Assembly: GCA_028278225.1 (NCBI GenBank)
Contig: JANQEU010000084.1
Span: forward strand, 61,824-125,823
DNA from: Cyclobacteriaceae bacterium
Lineage (GTDB): Bacteria > Bacteroidota > Bacteroidia > Cytophagales > Cyclobacteriaceae
DNA: 64,000 bases
Reading direction: 5' to 3'
Both the position numbers and the translations under genes were made by a program. A model generated the notes under the pieces. That model did no database searches and was not told where the DNA came from. It saw only the letters and a program-made list of their open reading frames with translations. Below are positions 33,453-45,787 of the stretch, one piece after another (the stretch's first letter is position 1; each line of letters opens with the position of its first letter).

Positions 33453-33908
33453 TCAATTATTGTTCCCTCTCATCTTCTTAAAAAAATTCCTGATCAGTAT
33501 TTCCGCATCGTTTTCCATCAATCCGAAAGATACTTCGGTTTTCGGGTGCAAAACTGGTGCTCCGGCCCGGGAAAAGCCTCGCATTTCATCGCGGGCACCG
33601 ATTATGACCTTTTTGATCTGACTCCAAAACAATGCTCCGGCGCACATGATGCAGGGTTCCAGTGTGACATACAGTGTACATTCATCCAGGTATTTGGAGC
33701 CCAGGTAATTTTGAGCTGCCGTAATTGCCAGCATTTCGGCGTGAGCTGTAACGTCATTTAACTTTTCCACCTGATTGTGGGCGCGAGCTATTATACGGTT
33801 TTGGCAGATCATTATTGCTCCAACAGGTATCTCACCTTCTTCAAATGCCTTATTTGCTTCCAATAGCGCTTGTTTCATATAATGCTCATCACTATGTATA
33901 CTCAGCAT
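33453..33908 (-). CDS. tadA: tRNA adenosine-34 deaminase (nucleoside deaminase family)
   Basis: 151 residues from ATG 33908, which overlaps the previous stop by one base (TAATG). Zinc-dependent deaminase motifs: TAHAEMLAI (His ligand, Glu proton shuttle) and TLEPCIMCAGAL (two Cys ligands). SIHSDEHYMKQALLEANKAF at the start is typical of TadA, which makes inosine at the wobble position of tRNA-Arg. Related guanine deaminases are similar, but the C-terminal FFKKMR helix favours TadA. Coupled to the exported protein gene upstream. Confidence 0.9.
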   Translation of the reverse strand: MLSIHSDEHYMKQALLEANKAFEEGEIPVGAIMICQNRIIARAHNQVEKLNDVTAHAEMLAITAAQNYLGSKYLDECTLYVTLEPCIMCAGALFWSQIKKVIIGARDEMRGFSRAGAPVLHPKTEVSFGLMENDAEILIRNFFKKMRGNNN

Positions 33909-34465
33909 TATCTGATCTTTATACTGGTCATCATTTCTTTTACGGTCGCTTCCCATTTTGGTCTTTGGATCGCCGGGGCGCTGAAGTTGAAGAGGAGGAC
34001 ATTGTTATTGTATATGGTGTATTGGATGTAAATATACTTTGAAAGACTCCCTTCATTTCTGAAGGAATTCTCATCCGGGTGTAACGTTCCGTTAAACTCG
34101 AAGACGATAAATTTCCTGTCATTGATCAGCTCTATCGTATCTTTGGAGAAATCCGTTTTGTCATACAGATTTATTATCCCCGCCCGGTAAAAATCCCTCA
34201 GAATTGCCAGATCGGAATCTCCCCATGTAGTACTTGATGTATTGACACCGAGGTCCACCCTTCCGTCCTCGGTTGTGAACATTGCGATGGGAGCCCGATC
34301 GGAGACATATTTTATCCTTTGCTGCTGTATATCCATCGGAATAAAAGATGATGGAATTTCCATGGTGACATCCTTACTTAGTTTTTGTTTTCTTAGTGTA
34401 CCTTGCCCATGACAAACGGATAATGGGAGTAGTAACAATATCATTAACGGCATTGGTATTTTCAT
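33908..34465 (-). CDS. Exported protein of unknown function, coupled to tadA
   Basis: 185 residues. Signal peptide (PLMILLLLPLSVCHGQG) then an alpha/beta chain (VTMEIPSSFIPMDIQQQRI, KFIVFEFNGTLHP, LFNFSAPAIQRPKWEATVKE). The pattern resembles small Bacteroidota proteins related to the photosystem-II PsbP-like or DUF1795 group, where a short domain follows the signal; not firm. Its stop overlaps tadA's ATG (TAATG), implying cotranscription. Confidence 0.7.
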   Translation of the reverse strand: MKIPMPLMILLLLPLSVCHGQGTLRKQKLSKDVTMEIPSSFIPMDIQQQRIKYVSDRAPIAMFTTEDGRVDLGVNTSSTTWGDSDLAILRDFYRAGIINLYDKTDFSKDTIELINDRKFIVFEFNGTLHPDENSFRNEGSLSKYIYIQYTIYNNNVLLFNFSAPAIQRPKWEATVKEMMTSIKIR

Positions 34466-34514
34466 GGTGAAATCAATCAGCTTCCTTACAACAGGACAAA
34501 GCTAAAACTATTGT

Positions 34515-34522
34515 TAAATTTG
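34515..34522 (+). promoter_or_regulatory. Probable -7 box of the aspS promoter
   Basis: TAAATTTG fits TAnnTTTG exactly, 31 bases before the aspS start. No clear TTTG lies at the -33 position. Transcription start would fall near 34528. Confidence 0.5.
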
Positions 34523-34552
34523 CCGCTGTTTGTTCAATAACTAGCAAAAATC

Positions 34553-36307
34553 ATGTTACGCACGCATACTTGTGGGGAACTCAGAATCGAGGATAAAGGT
34601 CAGCAGGTCACACTTTGTGGCTGGGTACAAAGACTGCGGGATAAAGGTGGAGTGGTCTGGATAGATCTCCGTGATAAATACGGAATAACACAGCTGCTTT
34701 TCGATGAGGGAAGTTCACCCAAAGAGCTGGTTGAGCTGGCCAAAGGTGTCGGCAGGGAGTTTGTACTCTCAGCTTCCGGTGTGGTCATAGAGAGACTTTC
34801 AAAAAATGACAGGCTTCCAACCGGTGATATCGAAATAAAAGTTGAAAAACTTCAGGTCCTGAATTCCTCAAAGGTTCCTCCATTCATTATTGAGGACGAA
34901 ACAGACGGCGGGGAAGAACTAAGAATGAAGTATCGATATCTTGACCTGAGAAGAGGTCCGGTCAGAGGTAATCTTGAACTTCGTCACCTTGTGAATAGAA
35001 AAACGCGGGAGTACCTTGACAATAATGGTTTCACCGATATTGAAACACCTTGCCTTATAAAATCCACACCGGAGGGTGCTCGTGATTTCCTTGTACCTTC
35101 CAGGATGAACCCGGGAGAATTTTATGCGCTCCCCCAGTCACCTCAAACCTTTAAGCAACTACTAATGGTATCAGGATTTGACAGGTACTATCAAATCGTC
35201 AGGTGTTTCAGGGACGAAGACCTTAGGGCAGATCGTCAGCCCGAATTCACTCAAATAGATTGTGAAATGTCGTTTGTGGAGCAGCCTGATGTTTTACAGA
35301 TGTTCGAAGGGCTCGTAAAATTCCTGTACAAAGAGATCAAGGGCATTGAATTGGATGATTTTCCGAAAATATCATTTGAGGAGGCAATGAAAAGATACGG
35401 ATCCGACAAACCTGATTTGAGATTCGAAATGAAATTTGTCGAATTGAATGACCTGACGCAGGGCAAAGGCTTTAGTGTTTTTGACTCAGCCGAGTTGGTA
35501 GTAGGTATAAATGCGACGGGTTGCGGAGGTTATTCACGAAAGCAGATAGATGAGTTGACAGATTTTGTAAAAAAGCCGCAAATAGGTGCTAAGGGACTCG
35601 TCTACCTCAAGTACAATGAAGATGGTTCATTGAAATCTTCCGTTGATAAATTCTATTCGGGTGAAGACCTTAAGGCCTGGGTGAAGGCATTTGAAGCTCA
35701 ACCTGGCGATCTAATTTTGATCCTTGCGGGAGAAAAAAGCCAGACAAGGAAGGCATTGAGCGAATTGAGACTGGAAATGGGCAGTAGACTGAACCTGAGG
35801 AAGGAAAATGAAGTGCGGGCATTGTGGGTTGTGGACTTTCCACTGTTGGAGTGGGACGAGGAAACCAGGCGCTATCATGCCATGCACCATCCGTTTACTT
35901 CGCCCAAGCCGGAAGATATTTCCAAACTAAAGCACGATCCCGCGTCAGTTAAAGCATCCGCATATGATATGGTGATCAATGGTGTGGAAGTGGGTGGAGG
36001 ATCAATCAGGATCCATGACAGGTCATTGCAGTCGGCAATGTTTGATGTACTCGGGTTTACCAAGGAAGAAGCGGAGACCCAATTCGGATTCCTGATGGGA
36101 GCATTCGAATTTGGTGCTCCGCCCCACGGTGGAATCGCTTTCGGATTTGACAGGTTGTGCGCTTTATTTGGAGGGCAGGATAGCATCAGAGATTTCATTG
36201 CATTTCCCAAAAATACCAGTGGTCGTGATGTGATGATCGATACGCCTTCGCCGATAGACCGGCACCAGTTGGATGAGCTTTATATCACATCGAAGCATAT
36301 ACCTTAA
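34553..36307 (+). CDS. aspS: Aspartate-tRNA ligase
   Basis: 584 residues, full length for the bacterial type. OB-fold anticodon domain at 1-105 ([21 protein letters not shown]), class II catalytic core with motif 2 [20 protein letters not shown], a GAD insertion at ~290-400, and motif 3 [19 protein letters not shown]. It charges tRNA-Asp with aspartate. Asn and Gln charging cannot be judged from the sequence. Followed after 52 bases by the GDPD gene. Confidence 0.98.
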   Translation: MLRTHTCGELRIEDKGQQVTLCGWVQRLRDKGGVVWIDLRDKYGITQLLFDEGSSPKELVELAKGVGREFVLSASGVVIERLSKNDRLPTGDIEIKVEKLQVLNSSKVPPFIIEDETDGGEELRMKYRYLDLRRGPVRGNLELRHLVNRKTREYLDNNGFTDIETPCLIKSTPEGARDFLVPSRMNPGEFYALPQSPQTFKQLLMVSGFDRYYQIVRCFRDEDLRADRQPEFTQIDCEMSFVEQPDVLQMFEGLVKFLYKEIKGIELDDFPKISFEEAMKRYGSDKPDLRFEMKFVELNDLTQGKGFSVFDSAELVVGINATGCGGYSRKQIDELTDFVKKPQIGAKGLVYLKYNEDGSLKSSVDKFYSGEDLKAWVKAFEAQPGDLILILAGEKSQTRKALSELRLEMGSRLNLRKENEVRALWVVDFPLLEWDEETRRYHAMHHPFTSPKPEDISKLKHDPASVKASAYDMVINGVEVGGGSIRIHDRSLQSAMFDVLGFTKEEAETQFGFLMGAFEFGAPPHGGIAFGFDRLCALFGGQDSIRDFIAFPKNTSGRDVMIDTPSPIDRHQLDELYITSKHIP

Positions 36308-36359
36308 CTTCTTAGAAGATTTTTTTGTACTTTTATAAGGTCAATAGCCCATTAAGATC

Positions 36360-37283
36360 ATGACGAAAAAGTTTTTATTGTACTCTACACCATTTTTGAT
36401 GCTTTTTCTTGGCCTGGCATTATTTGAGCCGTGGCTTTATCAGCATGTTTTTGGCAGTACGAACCTCAAAAGGATCAAGAACATGGAATTCGAGATCATT
36501 GCACATAAAGGAGCATCTGGTCATGCACCTGAAAATACAATAGCGGCATTCGAACTTGCCTTACAGTGGGGAGTGGATATGATCGAGCTGGATGTCAGAC
36601 ACACTAGGGATGAGGAAATTGTCGTATTTCATGATCAGTTTTTGGATAGGGTGACACACGATTCACTTGGAAATCAGGTGACTGGTGATATCCATGACTA
36701 TACGTATGAAGAGTTAAAACAATTTGAGGTTGGGTCCTGGTTTGCACCGAGATATGCTGATCAGAAAATTCCCACGTTAAAAGAAGTATTGGATCTGATC
36801 GATGGACAATGTAAGGTACTCATCGAGATCAAACATATGGATCACCCTCACTACCACGATTTTTCAGACAAGCTGGTAGATATAGTGAGAGGAGAAAGAA
36901 ATGGGTTCGATTGGGTGGTTCTCCAGTCATATGAGCAGAGGTATCTGGACGAAGCACATAATTATGATGAAAGGATCCAAACCAAACGATTACTGATCGG
37001 GGAGGATTCAGCGCCACTGATCGCTTTTTATGTTGAAACAAGGGTGCATTTGGGAAGATCGGAAAAACACGAACAGCTGATGGCCCTGAATCCCCATTTC
37101 GCTACATTATCTCCGCGTCGTGTATTCCGAATGCATGCCAGGGGATTTAAGGTCTATACATATCCGGTGAATGAGCGGGACATGATGATCAAAATGCTAA
37201 ATATGGGTGTGGATGGCATAATCAGTGACTACCCTGACAGGCTCATTCAGATCAGGAAAGAGCTGACAGCTCTCGAGTCATAG
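36360..37283 (+). CDS. Glycerophosphodiester phosphodiesterase, membrane anchored
   Basis: 307 residues. N-terminal hydrophobic anchor (FLLYSTPFLMLFLGLALF). GDPD catalytic residues: IIAHKGASGHAPENT (His, Glu), DMIELDVRHTRDEEIVVFHD (Glu, Asp, His) and KVLIEIK. The TIM barrel finishes with GVDGIISDYPD. It hydrolyses glycerophosphodiesters from phospholipid turnover in the periplasm. The stop overlaps the convergent TPR gene by six bases. Confidence 0.92.
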   Translation: MTKKFLLYSTPFLMLFLGLALFEPWLYQHVFGSTNLKRIKNMEFEIIAHKGASGHAPENTIAAFELALQWGVDMIELDVRHTRDEEIVVFHDQFLDRVTHDSLGNQVTGDIHDYTYEELKQFEVGSWFAPRYADQKIPTLKEVLDLIDGQCKVLIEIKHMDHPHYHDFSDKLVDIVRGERNGFDWVVLQSYEQRYLDEAHNYDERIQTKRLLIGEDSAPLIAFYVETRVHLGRSEKHEQLMALNPHFATLSPRRVFRMHARGFKVYTYPVNERDMMIKMLNMGVDGIISDYPDRLIQIRKELTALES

Positions 37284-38267
37284 ATTCGTATTGGCCAGAG
37301 TATTCATTTCTACTTCCGTGGCGATGTAACCAAATGCATCCCGCTGACTGCCCTCGATGATCCTGTTAAATATGTTCTGGGCACTTTCGACCTGTCCCTC
37401 CAGCAGGTACCAGTTGCCAATACCGTATCCAACATCTGCATTGAGTTTGTTATCACGGGTGTTCCTTCGGATGAGCATATCAGGGGTTTCAAATCCCCTG
37501 TACAGCATTATCAGATCGTGATATATTTTAGTCTCGGTCAGACGCATTCGGCTGGGTATTATTGAGACGAGTGCATCCGCGGCATCCGTATTCCCAATTT
37601 TCCGGTAGGTGACATAGAGCCAGTTTGTTGTTTTAACATCAAGATCGTTATTGTTACTGAAATCAAGACATTTCTTAAAGGAAGAAATCGCTTTATCATA
37701 ATTTCCCTTCATATAGTAAGCCAGTCCCAGGTGATAGTAGATATTCCATTGTGTATTGCTCAAGGGCTTGTTCAGTGCATTCGGTATGCCATCCGGCTCT
37801 ATTTCATTACCGGGAATATCCAACGCATAAAAAGCGGCATTTTGAAGATCATCGATTGCCTGATCAAACTGCCTCAATGTGATCATGCGATGGCCTCTAT
37901 GCCTGTAGAGCTTGTACGAGGAGGGAAATTTCACCAATCCTTCCGAATAGATATTTACGGCTTCCTGGTATCTGCCGAGATACGCTAACCTACGTCCATA
38001 CCAGATAATGTTTTCCTCATTGTCAGGGTCAGTGTTATAGTCAGCCTCAGCCTCTGCCAGCTTGTTTTGTCGTCGCTCAAGAGCCTGTTTTGACAGATAT
38101 TCTCTTTTGATTTCTTCCTCATTACCGTGCGACGAAGTAGTCACATTCGATGACCTTTGATTCGCAACAAGATAGTCCTTTCCTTTACTACTGGTCACTT
38201 CAATGCAACCCTGGATAGCAGGAAATAACACACAGAAAAGAAAAATTGAAGAAAATAATCTATTCAT
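37278..38267 (-). CDS. TPR lipoprotein
   Basis: 329 residues. Lipobox VLFPAIQGC (Cys ~21), a low-complexity linker rich in Ser/Asn, then several tetratricopeptide units (RLAYLGRYQEAVNIYSEGL, RHRGHRMITLRQFDQAIDDL, YHLGLAYYMKGNYDKAISSF, YGIGNWYLLEGQVESAQNIF). A scaffold or cargo-binding periplasmic lipoprotein; partner unknown. Overlaps the GDPD stop, convergent. Confidence 0.86.
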   Translation of the reverse strand: MNRLFSSIFLFCVLFPAIQGCIEVTSSKGKDYLVANQRSSNVTTSSHGNEEEIKREYLSKQALERRQNKLAEAEADYNTDPDNEENIIWYGRRLAYLGRYQEAVNIYSEGLVKFPSSYKLYRHRGHRMITLRQFDQAIDDLQNAAFYALDIPGNEIEPDGIPNALNKPLSNTQWNIYYHLGLAYYMKGNYDKAISSFKKCLDFSNNNDLDVKTTNWLYVTYRKIGNTDAADALVSIIPSRMRLTETKIYHDLIMLYRGFETPDMLIRRNTRDNKLNADVGYGIGNWYLLEGQVESAQNIFNRIIEGSQRDAFGYIATEVEMNTLANTNL

Positions 38268-38400
38268 TCCGACACTTTAAATTCACTACTTTCTTTAAAC
38301 GAAGAAAGAGGTTAAAACGCTCAAAAAATTATCTCATTTCCTTCGTTTATTCTACGTTTGCTGAATCAATCACTTCAAAGCTAGCAAATAATAAAATTGA

Positions 38401-38958
38401 ATGGCACTCACACCTTCGAATATGATCGGGCTCGGTATCACGGCCCCGGGCTTCAACTTACCGGACGTACGATCCGACCAGCGACTCTCCTACGGAGATA
38501 TTGAAGGGGGAAAAGGCACGGTAGTGATGTTCATATGCAAGCATTGCCCGTATGTCATACATGTGCAGGATGAAATTGCCAAACTGGCCCGTGATTACAG
38601 GGCCCGGGGAATAGGATTTGTTGGGATCTCCTCAAATGATATTAAGAACTACCCGGATGACGCTCCGGAACAACTTAAAAAGCAGGCGGAGTTAGTTGGA
38701 TTTGATTTTCCCTACTTGTATGATGAGTCACAGGAAGTGGCTAAAGCATACGATGCAGCCTGCACACCTGACTTTTATTTGTTCGATGCAGATCGAAAAT
38801 TAGTCTATCGGGGCAGGTTGGATGACTCACGTCCGGGCAATGGAATACCTCTTACTGGTAAAGATCTCAGGGATGCAATTAACAATCTTTTGAAGGGTCA
38901 GCCGCAGGCTGAAAATCAATATCCCAGTATGGGTTGTAACATTAAGTGGAAGGCCTGA
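38401..38958 (+). CDS. Thioredoxin-family redoxin with CxxC
   Basis: 185 residues. Begins with the AhpC/TSA-type strand GITAPGFNLPDV; the active site is MFICKHCPYVIH (CKHC), then VGISSNDIKNYPDDAPE and the cis-Pro region ACTPDFYLFD. It belongs to the thioredoxin-like group with K-H-C-P-Y-V found widely in Bacteroidota and Cyanobacteria, likely a cytoplasmic thiol-disulfide oxidoreductase; no signal peptide. Single gene, 42 bases before panB. Confidence 0.9.
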   Translation: MALTPSNMIGLGITAPGFNLPDVRSDQRLSYGDIEGGKGTVVMFICKHCPYVIHVQDEIAKLARDYRARGIGFVGISSNDIKNYPDDAPEQLKKQAELVGFDFPYLYDESQEVAKAYDAACTPDFYLFDADRKLVYRGRLDDSRPGNGIPLTGKDLRDAINNLLKGQPQAENQYPSMGCNIKWKA

Positions 38959-39000
38959 TTAAATCAACCTCTTATTTATTAATTTTCCGCTCCTTCTATC

Positions 39001-39819
39001 ATGAGTACGGCTAAAAAGCAGTTCAAAAAAATAACGACTCACAAGCTTCTGGAAATGAAGTCAAATGGAGAGAAGATATCTATGTTGACGGCATACGATT
39101 ATTCCATGGCAAAAATTCTGGATGGAGCAGGTATTGACATACTACTTGTGGGCGATTCGGCATCCAATGTGATGGCCGGAAATGAAACAACCTTACCCAT
39201 AACACTTGAGCATATGATCTGGCATGCCCAGTCAGTGATAAAAGGTGTCGACAGAGCTTTGGTCGTCGTGGATGTTCCGTTTGGGAGTTATCAGGGGAAT
39301 TCTTCCGAGGCACTTCGATCGAGTATTCGCATCATGAAGGAAGCCGGTGCCCATGCTGTAAAAATGGAAGGAGGAATTGAAGTCAAAGATAGTATAGAAC
39401 GGGTTTTAACTGCAGGCATTCCGGTCATGGGACACCTTGGTTTAACCCCGCAGTCTATTTACAAGTTTGGAACGTACACTGTCAGAGCCAGGGAGGAAGA
39501 GGAAGCGAAAAAACTGGTAGCCGATGCCAAGCTGCTTGAGGAGATCGGCTGTTTTTCAATTGTGTTGGAAAAGATACCGGCAGTCCTGGCAAAAGAAGTT
39601 TCTATTTCACTATCCATTCCCACCATCGGTATTGGGGCTGGTCCGCACACGGATGGCCAGGTTCTGGTGGTGCACGATATGCTGGGTATTACACAGGATT
39701 TCAAACCGCGATTTTTAAGGCAATATGCAGATCTGAATAAAGTGATAAGTGGAGCCGTGGATCAGTATATCAAAGACATCAAAAACAAAAACTTTCCAAG
39801 TGAGGAGGAGAGTTATTGA
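39001..39819 (+). CDS. panB: 3-methyl-2-oxobutanoate hydroxymethyltransferase
   Basis: 272 residues. [31 protein letters not shown] contains the Mg-binding Asp; the family glutamate and substrate segments [12 protein letters not shown] and [10 protein letters not shown] follow, and [14 protein letters not shown] closes the barrel. It transfers a hydroxymethyl group to ketoisovalerate, giving ketopantoate for pantothenate and CoA. panC and panD are not adjacent. Confidence 0.97.
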   Translation: MSTAKKQFKKITTHKLLEMKSNGEKISMLTAYDYSMAKILDGAGIDILLVGDSASNVMAGNETTLPITLEHMIWHAQSVIKGVDRALVVVDVPFGSYQGNSSEALRSSIRIMKEAGAHAVKMEGGIEVKDSIERVLTAGIPVMGHLGLTPQSIYKFGTYTVRAREEEEAKKLVADAKLLEEIGCFSIVLEKIPAVLAKEVSISLSIPTIGIGAGPHTDGQVLVVHDMLGITQDFKPRFLRQYADLNKVISGAVDQYIKDIKNKNFPSEEESY

Positions 39820-39831
39820 TCGAATTACTAG

Positions 39832-42108
<2,277 letters not shown>

Positions 42109-42250
42109 ATACTTTTTGTTCTGGTAGCAGATATCTGACATTTGACCGGAAATCTATCCATTGAAATCGTTTTCATTGCATGTTTATCACTTTCTCATTC
42201 CCCGTTCAATGAATTATTGTCTAGATTAGAAAATTCTGAACTAGTGGTAA

Positions 42251-43948
42251 ATGAATTTAAACATCAAGGGGAAACAACAGAATACCTTCGATGCGATTGT
42301 TGCAGGCAGTGGTATCAGCGGCGGATGGGCTGCGAAAGAACTTACTGAAAAAGGTCTGAAAACACTCGTATTGGAGCGGGGCCGGGATGTCAAACACATC
42401 GAGGACTATCCGACGATGAGCCTGCATCCCTGGGAGCTTCCCAATGGAGACAGGATCGCGGCGGAGGAAAGAAAAGACTATCAAAAACAATTGCGAACCG
42501 GGTACACCGTTAAGCCATCTACAAAACATTGGTGGGTGAAGGATACGGAACATCCCTACCAGGAGGTGAAACGTTTTGACTGGATGCGCGGATACCATGT
42601 AGGCGGAAGATCCATCACATGGGGAAGGCAGTCCTACCGGTTAAGTGAGATGGATTTTGAGGCTAATGCGAAAGACGGTTTTGGGGTGGATTGGCCGATT
42701 CGGTACAGAGATATTGCTCCATGGTACGATTATGTGGAATCGTACATTGGTGTAAACGGACAAGCCGAAGGACTTCCTCAGCTACCTGATGGTAAATTCC
42801 TTCCTCCCATGGAGATGAATTGCGTGGAAAAACATGTGAAGCGTAAGATCGGGGAAAACTTCTCCGACCGGATGATGACTATCGGCAGATCCGCCAATCT
42901 TACTCAAAACCATAACGGCAGATCCAGGTGCAATTACAGGAATTTGTGCATACGCGGTTGCCCTTTTGGCGCATACTTCAGTTCGCAGTCATCGACGCTT
43001 CCTGCCGCCGTGGCCACAGGTAATATGACTTTACGTCCCAATTCTATAGTAACTGAGGTAATTTATGATCCTGAAAAACAATCCGCTTCCGGCGTAAGGG
43101 TAATGGATGCGGAAACCGGAACGTATACCGAGTTTTATGCCAGGATCATTTTTCTGAACGCTTCTGCCCTCGGAAGTACCTGGATACTTATGAATTCTAC
43201 TACACATTTTCCTGAAGGAATGGGGAATTCTTCCGGTGAATTGGGCCATAACCTGATGGATCATCATTTGGGAGTAGGAGCTTCCGGTGACTTTGACGGA
43301 TTTGAGGATCGCTACTATTACGGACGAAGGCCGAATGGAATCTATATACCGAGATTTCGGAATATCTCAGATGAGCACCCGGATTTTTTGAGGGGATATG
43401 GTTACCAGGGAAGTGCGAGCAGAGAGGGTTGGAAGAGGTCTGTAGCTGAACTTAGCTTTGGTGAGGGTTTGAAAGATGAATTGGCAACTCCCGGAAACTG
43501 GAGAATGGGGCTGGGAGGATTTGGTGAGTGCCTGCCTTATCATGAAAATAAAGTCACGCTTAATTACGAGAAGCTTGATAAGCACGGACTACCCACATTT
43601 GACGTGGATTGCGAATTCAAAGAAAACGAAATTGAAATGCGAAAGGATATTGCGATACAGGCTGCAGAAATGCTTGAGTCAGCAGGACTGAAAAACATTA
43701 AGCTGCGCAACGATCCTCCTGCCCCGGGATTGGGGATCCATGAAATGGGGACAGCCAGAATGGGCCGGGATCCCAAAACATCCGTACTAAACAAGTGGAA
43801 CCAGGTCCATGATGTAAAAAATGTTTTCGTGACGGATGGTGCTTGTATGACTTCAGCGGCATGTCAAAATCCATCTTTAACATATATGGCATTGACAGCC
43901 AGAGCTGCGGATTTTGCGGTAAATGAGTTGAAAAAAGGGAACCTTTAA
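42251..43948 (+). CDS. GMC-family FAD-dependent oxidoreductase
   Basis: 565 residues. FAD-binding Rossmann motif at the N terminus (AIVAGSGISGGWAAKEL), the FAD/substrate region GRSITWGRQSYRLSEMDFEA, and the C-terminal GMC tail GLGIHEMGTARMGRDP and TDGACMTSAACQNPSLTYMA with the His/Asn pair. CNYRNLCIRGCPFGAYFSS is a Cys-rich segment often found in the gluconate/glucose-dehydrogenase large-subunit type. Its substrate is probably a sugar or alcohol. Two bases before the small-subunit gene. Confidence 0.92.
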   Translation: MNLNIKGKQQNTFDAIVAGSGISGGWAAKELTEKGLKTLVLERGRDVKHIEDYPTMSLHPWELPNGDRIAAEERKDYQKQLRTGYTVKPSTKHWWVKDTEHPYQEVKRFDWMRGYHVGGRSITWGRQSYRLSEMDFEANAKDGFGVDWPIRYRDIAPWYDYVESYIGVNGQAEGLPQLPDGKFLPPMEMNCVEKHVKRKIGENFSDRMMTIGRSANLTQNHNGRSRCNYRNLCIRGCPFGAYFSSQSSTLPAAVATGNMTLRPNSIVTEVIYDPEKQSASGVRVMDAETGTYTEFYARIIFLNASALGSTWILMNSTTHFPEGMGNSSGELGHNLMDHHLGVGASGDFDGFEDRYYYGRRPNGIYIPRFRNISDEHPDFLRGYGYQGSASREGWKRSVAELSFGEGLKDELATPGNWRMGLGGFGECLPYHENKVTLNYEKLDKHGLPTFDVDCEFKENEIEMRKDIAIQAAEMLESAGLKNIKLRNDPPAPGLGIHEMGTARMGRDPKTSVLNKWNQVHDVKNVFVTDGACMTSAACQNPSLTYMALTARAADFAVNELKKGNL

Positions 43949-43958
43949 GGTGATTGCC

Positions 43959-44543
43959 ATGAATAATATCAAAAGGAGAGAAGCACTCAAAAGAACCAGC
44001 TACATAATGGGTGGTACCCTGGCAGCTCCAACCATTTTAGGTCTTCTCAATGGCTGCTCGGCTCAACCGGGCCTGAAATGGGATCCTGTTTTTTTCACTG
44101 AAGATCAGGCGAGACTTGTTACCAGGCTGGCGGATATCATTCTTCCGAAAACGGACAGCCCCGGAGCTACTGAACTGGGAGTCCCAAAATTCATTGAAGA
44201 CATAGTGAGCCGGGTGATGGAGGACAAAGACCGTGAAGCATTCATGTCAGGCTTGAATGAATTTGAGCAGGAATCTGAGCGTCAGGCTGGACGGAAATTC
44301 AATGATCTTGATGAGGATGAGCAGCTCTCATTCGTTACCTCGCAACATGTCTTGATTGAGGGCAAAAAAGATCTTGAAGAGGAGGATAGGCCATTTATTT
44401 GGAAGATCAAAGAATTGATTATTGCAGGTTATTGCACTACAGAGGGGGGTATGACAAAGATTCTGCAGTATGTGGCAATCCCTACGGAATACAAAGCTTG
44501 CATCTCGTTGGAAGAAGCCGGTGGGAAGACCTGGGCGACATAA
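43959..44543 (+). CDS. Gluconate 2-dehydrogenase subunit 3-family protein
   Basis: 194 residues from ATG 43959 (a GTG at 43950 adds three). The leader has a twin-Arg-like pair (KRREALKRTSYIMGGTLAAP) and a lipobox LLNGC, so it may be exported by Tat and lipid anchored, carrying the GMC subunit. Subunit-3 features include VTRLADIILPKTDSPGATELGVPKFIED. Pairs with the GMC gene 10 bases upstream; a cytochrome subunit is not present here, which is common in this phylum. Confidence 0.9.
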   Translation: MNNIKRREALKRTSYIMGGTLAAPTILGLLNGCSAQPGLKWDPVFFTEDQARLVTRLADIILPKTDSPGATELGVPKFIEDIVSRVMEDKDREAFMSGLNEFEQESERQAGRKFNDLDEDEQLSFVTSQHVLIEGKKDLEEEDRPFIWKIKELIIAGYCTTEGGMTKILQYVAIPTEYKACISLEEAGGKTWAT

Positions 44544-44663
44544 ATATCACGCTTTATTGGCGTGGATACTATGGTTATTACGAAGCCCAGAAACAAGGAA
44601 AAATCGGCACACTATTTGGCGGATAAATTTGTTGTAAATTAGTAGGAGAATTAAATTCGGGTA

Positions 44664-44813
44664 ATGGGCAGTAAAATAAGAGTCGTTCAAGTGAAAAATC
44701 CTAAGACCGGCAAATATGTAAAAATTGATCGGGAGAAAGGAAAGATTGTTGCTCATAAGAAATCATCAGGACCGTATAAAAACATAGCTGTTGCACGTAA
44801 GAGAAGTGCATGA
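44664..44813 (+). CDS. Small basic protein, 49 residues
   Basis: 49 residues, rich in Lys and Arg (MGSKIRVVQVKNPKTGKYVK, then AHKKSSGPYKN and ARKRSA). Not one of the ribosomal proteins I know. A TAAATTTG box (44624-44631) fits TAnnTTTG, 33 bases before the start. The stop overlaps a 24-codon frame at 44810 that leads into the TIR-like gene. Coding confidence rests on regular codon use and the promoter box. Possibly nucleic-acid binding (inference). Confidence 0.55.
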   Translation: MGSKIRVVQVKNPKTGKYVKIDREKGKIVAHKKSSGPYKNIAVARKRSA

Positions 44814-44883
44814 TTTTCTACAATCCCACTGACAATGATGTCTCACTAATTGGATCAGATATAATCCTAGGTGTGTATTCTTA

Positions 44884-45453
44884 ATGACTCAGTTAGGAGG
44901 GATTAGGTCAAACGAAGTTGAAACTATATTGGATGAGTCCTCTGCATTGCTTCAATCACGAAATATCAGACAGCTCGATGCAAACTCGTTGGTAACAGGT
45001 CGGGATTTTCACACGAAAATTTGGAAATTGGCCCTATCTGTTCCAATTGGGATTGCTGTTGTTTCTGAAACTATGGAAACCACAACAATTGCAAATATTT
45101 ACTATGAAATAGGATTAATGAACGCACTTGGCAAAGAGACCCTTGTCATAAAAACCAAGAAATTCAGAATTCCTTCTGATTTTGTTCGAACTGAATATGT
45201 CAATTTTGGACAAGGTTTTGGCGATCGATTTGCAAATTTCCTGGATCAGACCTTGAGGCAGGCAGAATATTATGGTATAATGGCTGATAACTTGATAGCA
45301 AAACCTTTGCTGGCCATTGATTATTTAAGAAGGGCCTATTTAATTACTGGTGAAAATACCTTTAAGCGTAGAGCGATTTCAATCATAGAAACAAATAATT
45401 TTGATGAGCATACGCTCTTGATGATTAATAGTTATTTTAATATTAAAAATTGA
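44884..45453 (+). CDS. TIR-like/nucleoside-deoxyribosyltransferase-type nucleotide-binding protein
   Basis: 189 residues from ATG 44884. The middle reads TGRDFHTKIWKLALSVPIGIAVVSE then IANIYYEIGLMNALGKE and IPSDFVRTEYVNF, the layout of TIR-like and nucleoside 2-deoxyribosyltransferase-type domains, whose Glu (YYEIG) is catalytic in NAD-cleaving relatives. A helical tail follows. The usual first strand appears only upstream of the ATG in the same frame (R-C-V-F-L), with no start codon there, so the 5' end may be frameshifted. Lower AT/GC balance differs from the neighbours. Function, possibly defence, is inference. Confidence 0.62.
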   Translation: MTQLGGIRSNEVETILDESSALLQSRNIRQLDANSLVTGRDFHTKIWKLALSVPIGIAVVSETMETTTIANIYYEIGLMNALGKETLVIKTKKFRIPSDFVRTEYVNFGQGFGDRFANFLDQTLRQAEYYGIMADNLIAKPLLAIDYLRRAYLITGENTFKRRAISIIETNNFDEHTLLMINSYFNIKN

Positions 45454-45495
45454 GTGTCACTCTCAATATTATTTATTTTAACATAGCCTATCAAT

Positions 45496-45690
45496 ATGGA
45501 TCTTTCTCAAAATCATTGCATTTATTGCGAACGTACCAGCAACGAGGTACCGCTGATCTCAGTTGAATTCAAAAATCAGAAAATTAGGATTTGCTCCCAA
45601 CATTTGCCGATCCTGATCCATGATCCGGCACAGTTGATCGGGAAACTATCGGGAGCAGAGGGCCTGGAGCCTGCGGATCACAAGGATTAA
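45496..45690 (+). CDS. Small zinc-finger-like protein
   Basis: 64 residues. MDLSQNHCIYCERTSNEVPLI has a CxxC, and IRICSQHLPILIHDP gives Cys and His, together a short zinc-ribbon-like Cys/His set. The rest is acidic. No known family name. Placed between the TIR-like and the acyltransferase genes, each separated by 40-100 bases, so likely independent. Coding because of codon use and the conserved-looking metal motif. Confidence 0.65.
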   Translation: MDLSQNHCIYCERTSNEVPLISVEFKNQKIRICSQHLPILIHDPAQLIGKLSGAEGLEPADHKD

Positions 45691-45787
45691 TATTTACAAA
45701 GACCTTTAGCAAACTTCATTCGGCACTTTCGGCAAATGAGGGTCAAAGGTCGGAACTGTATAATTTCACTGCGGCTACAGCACAACA

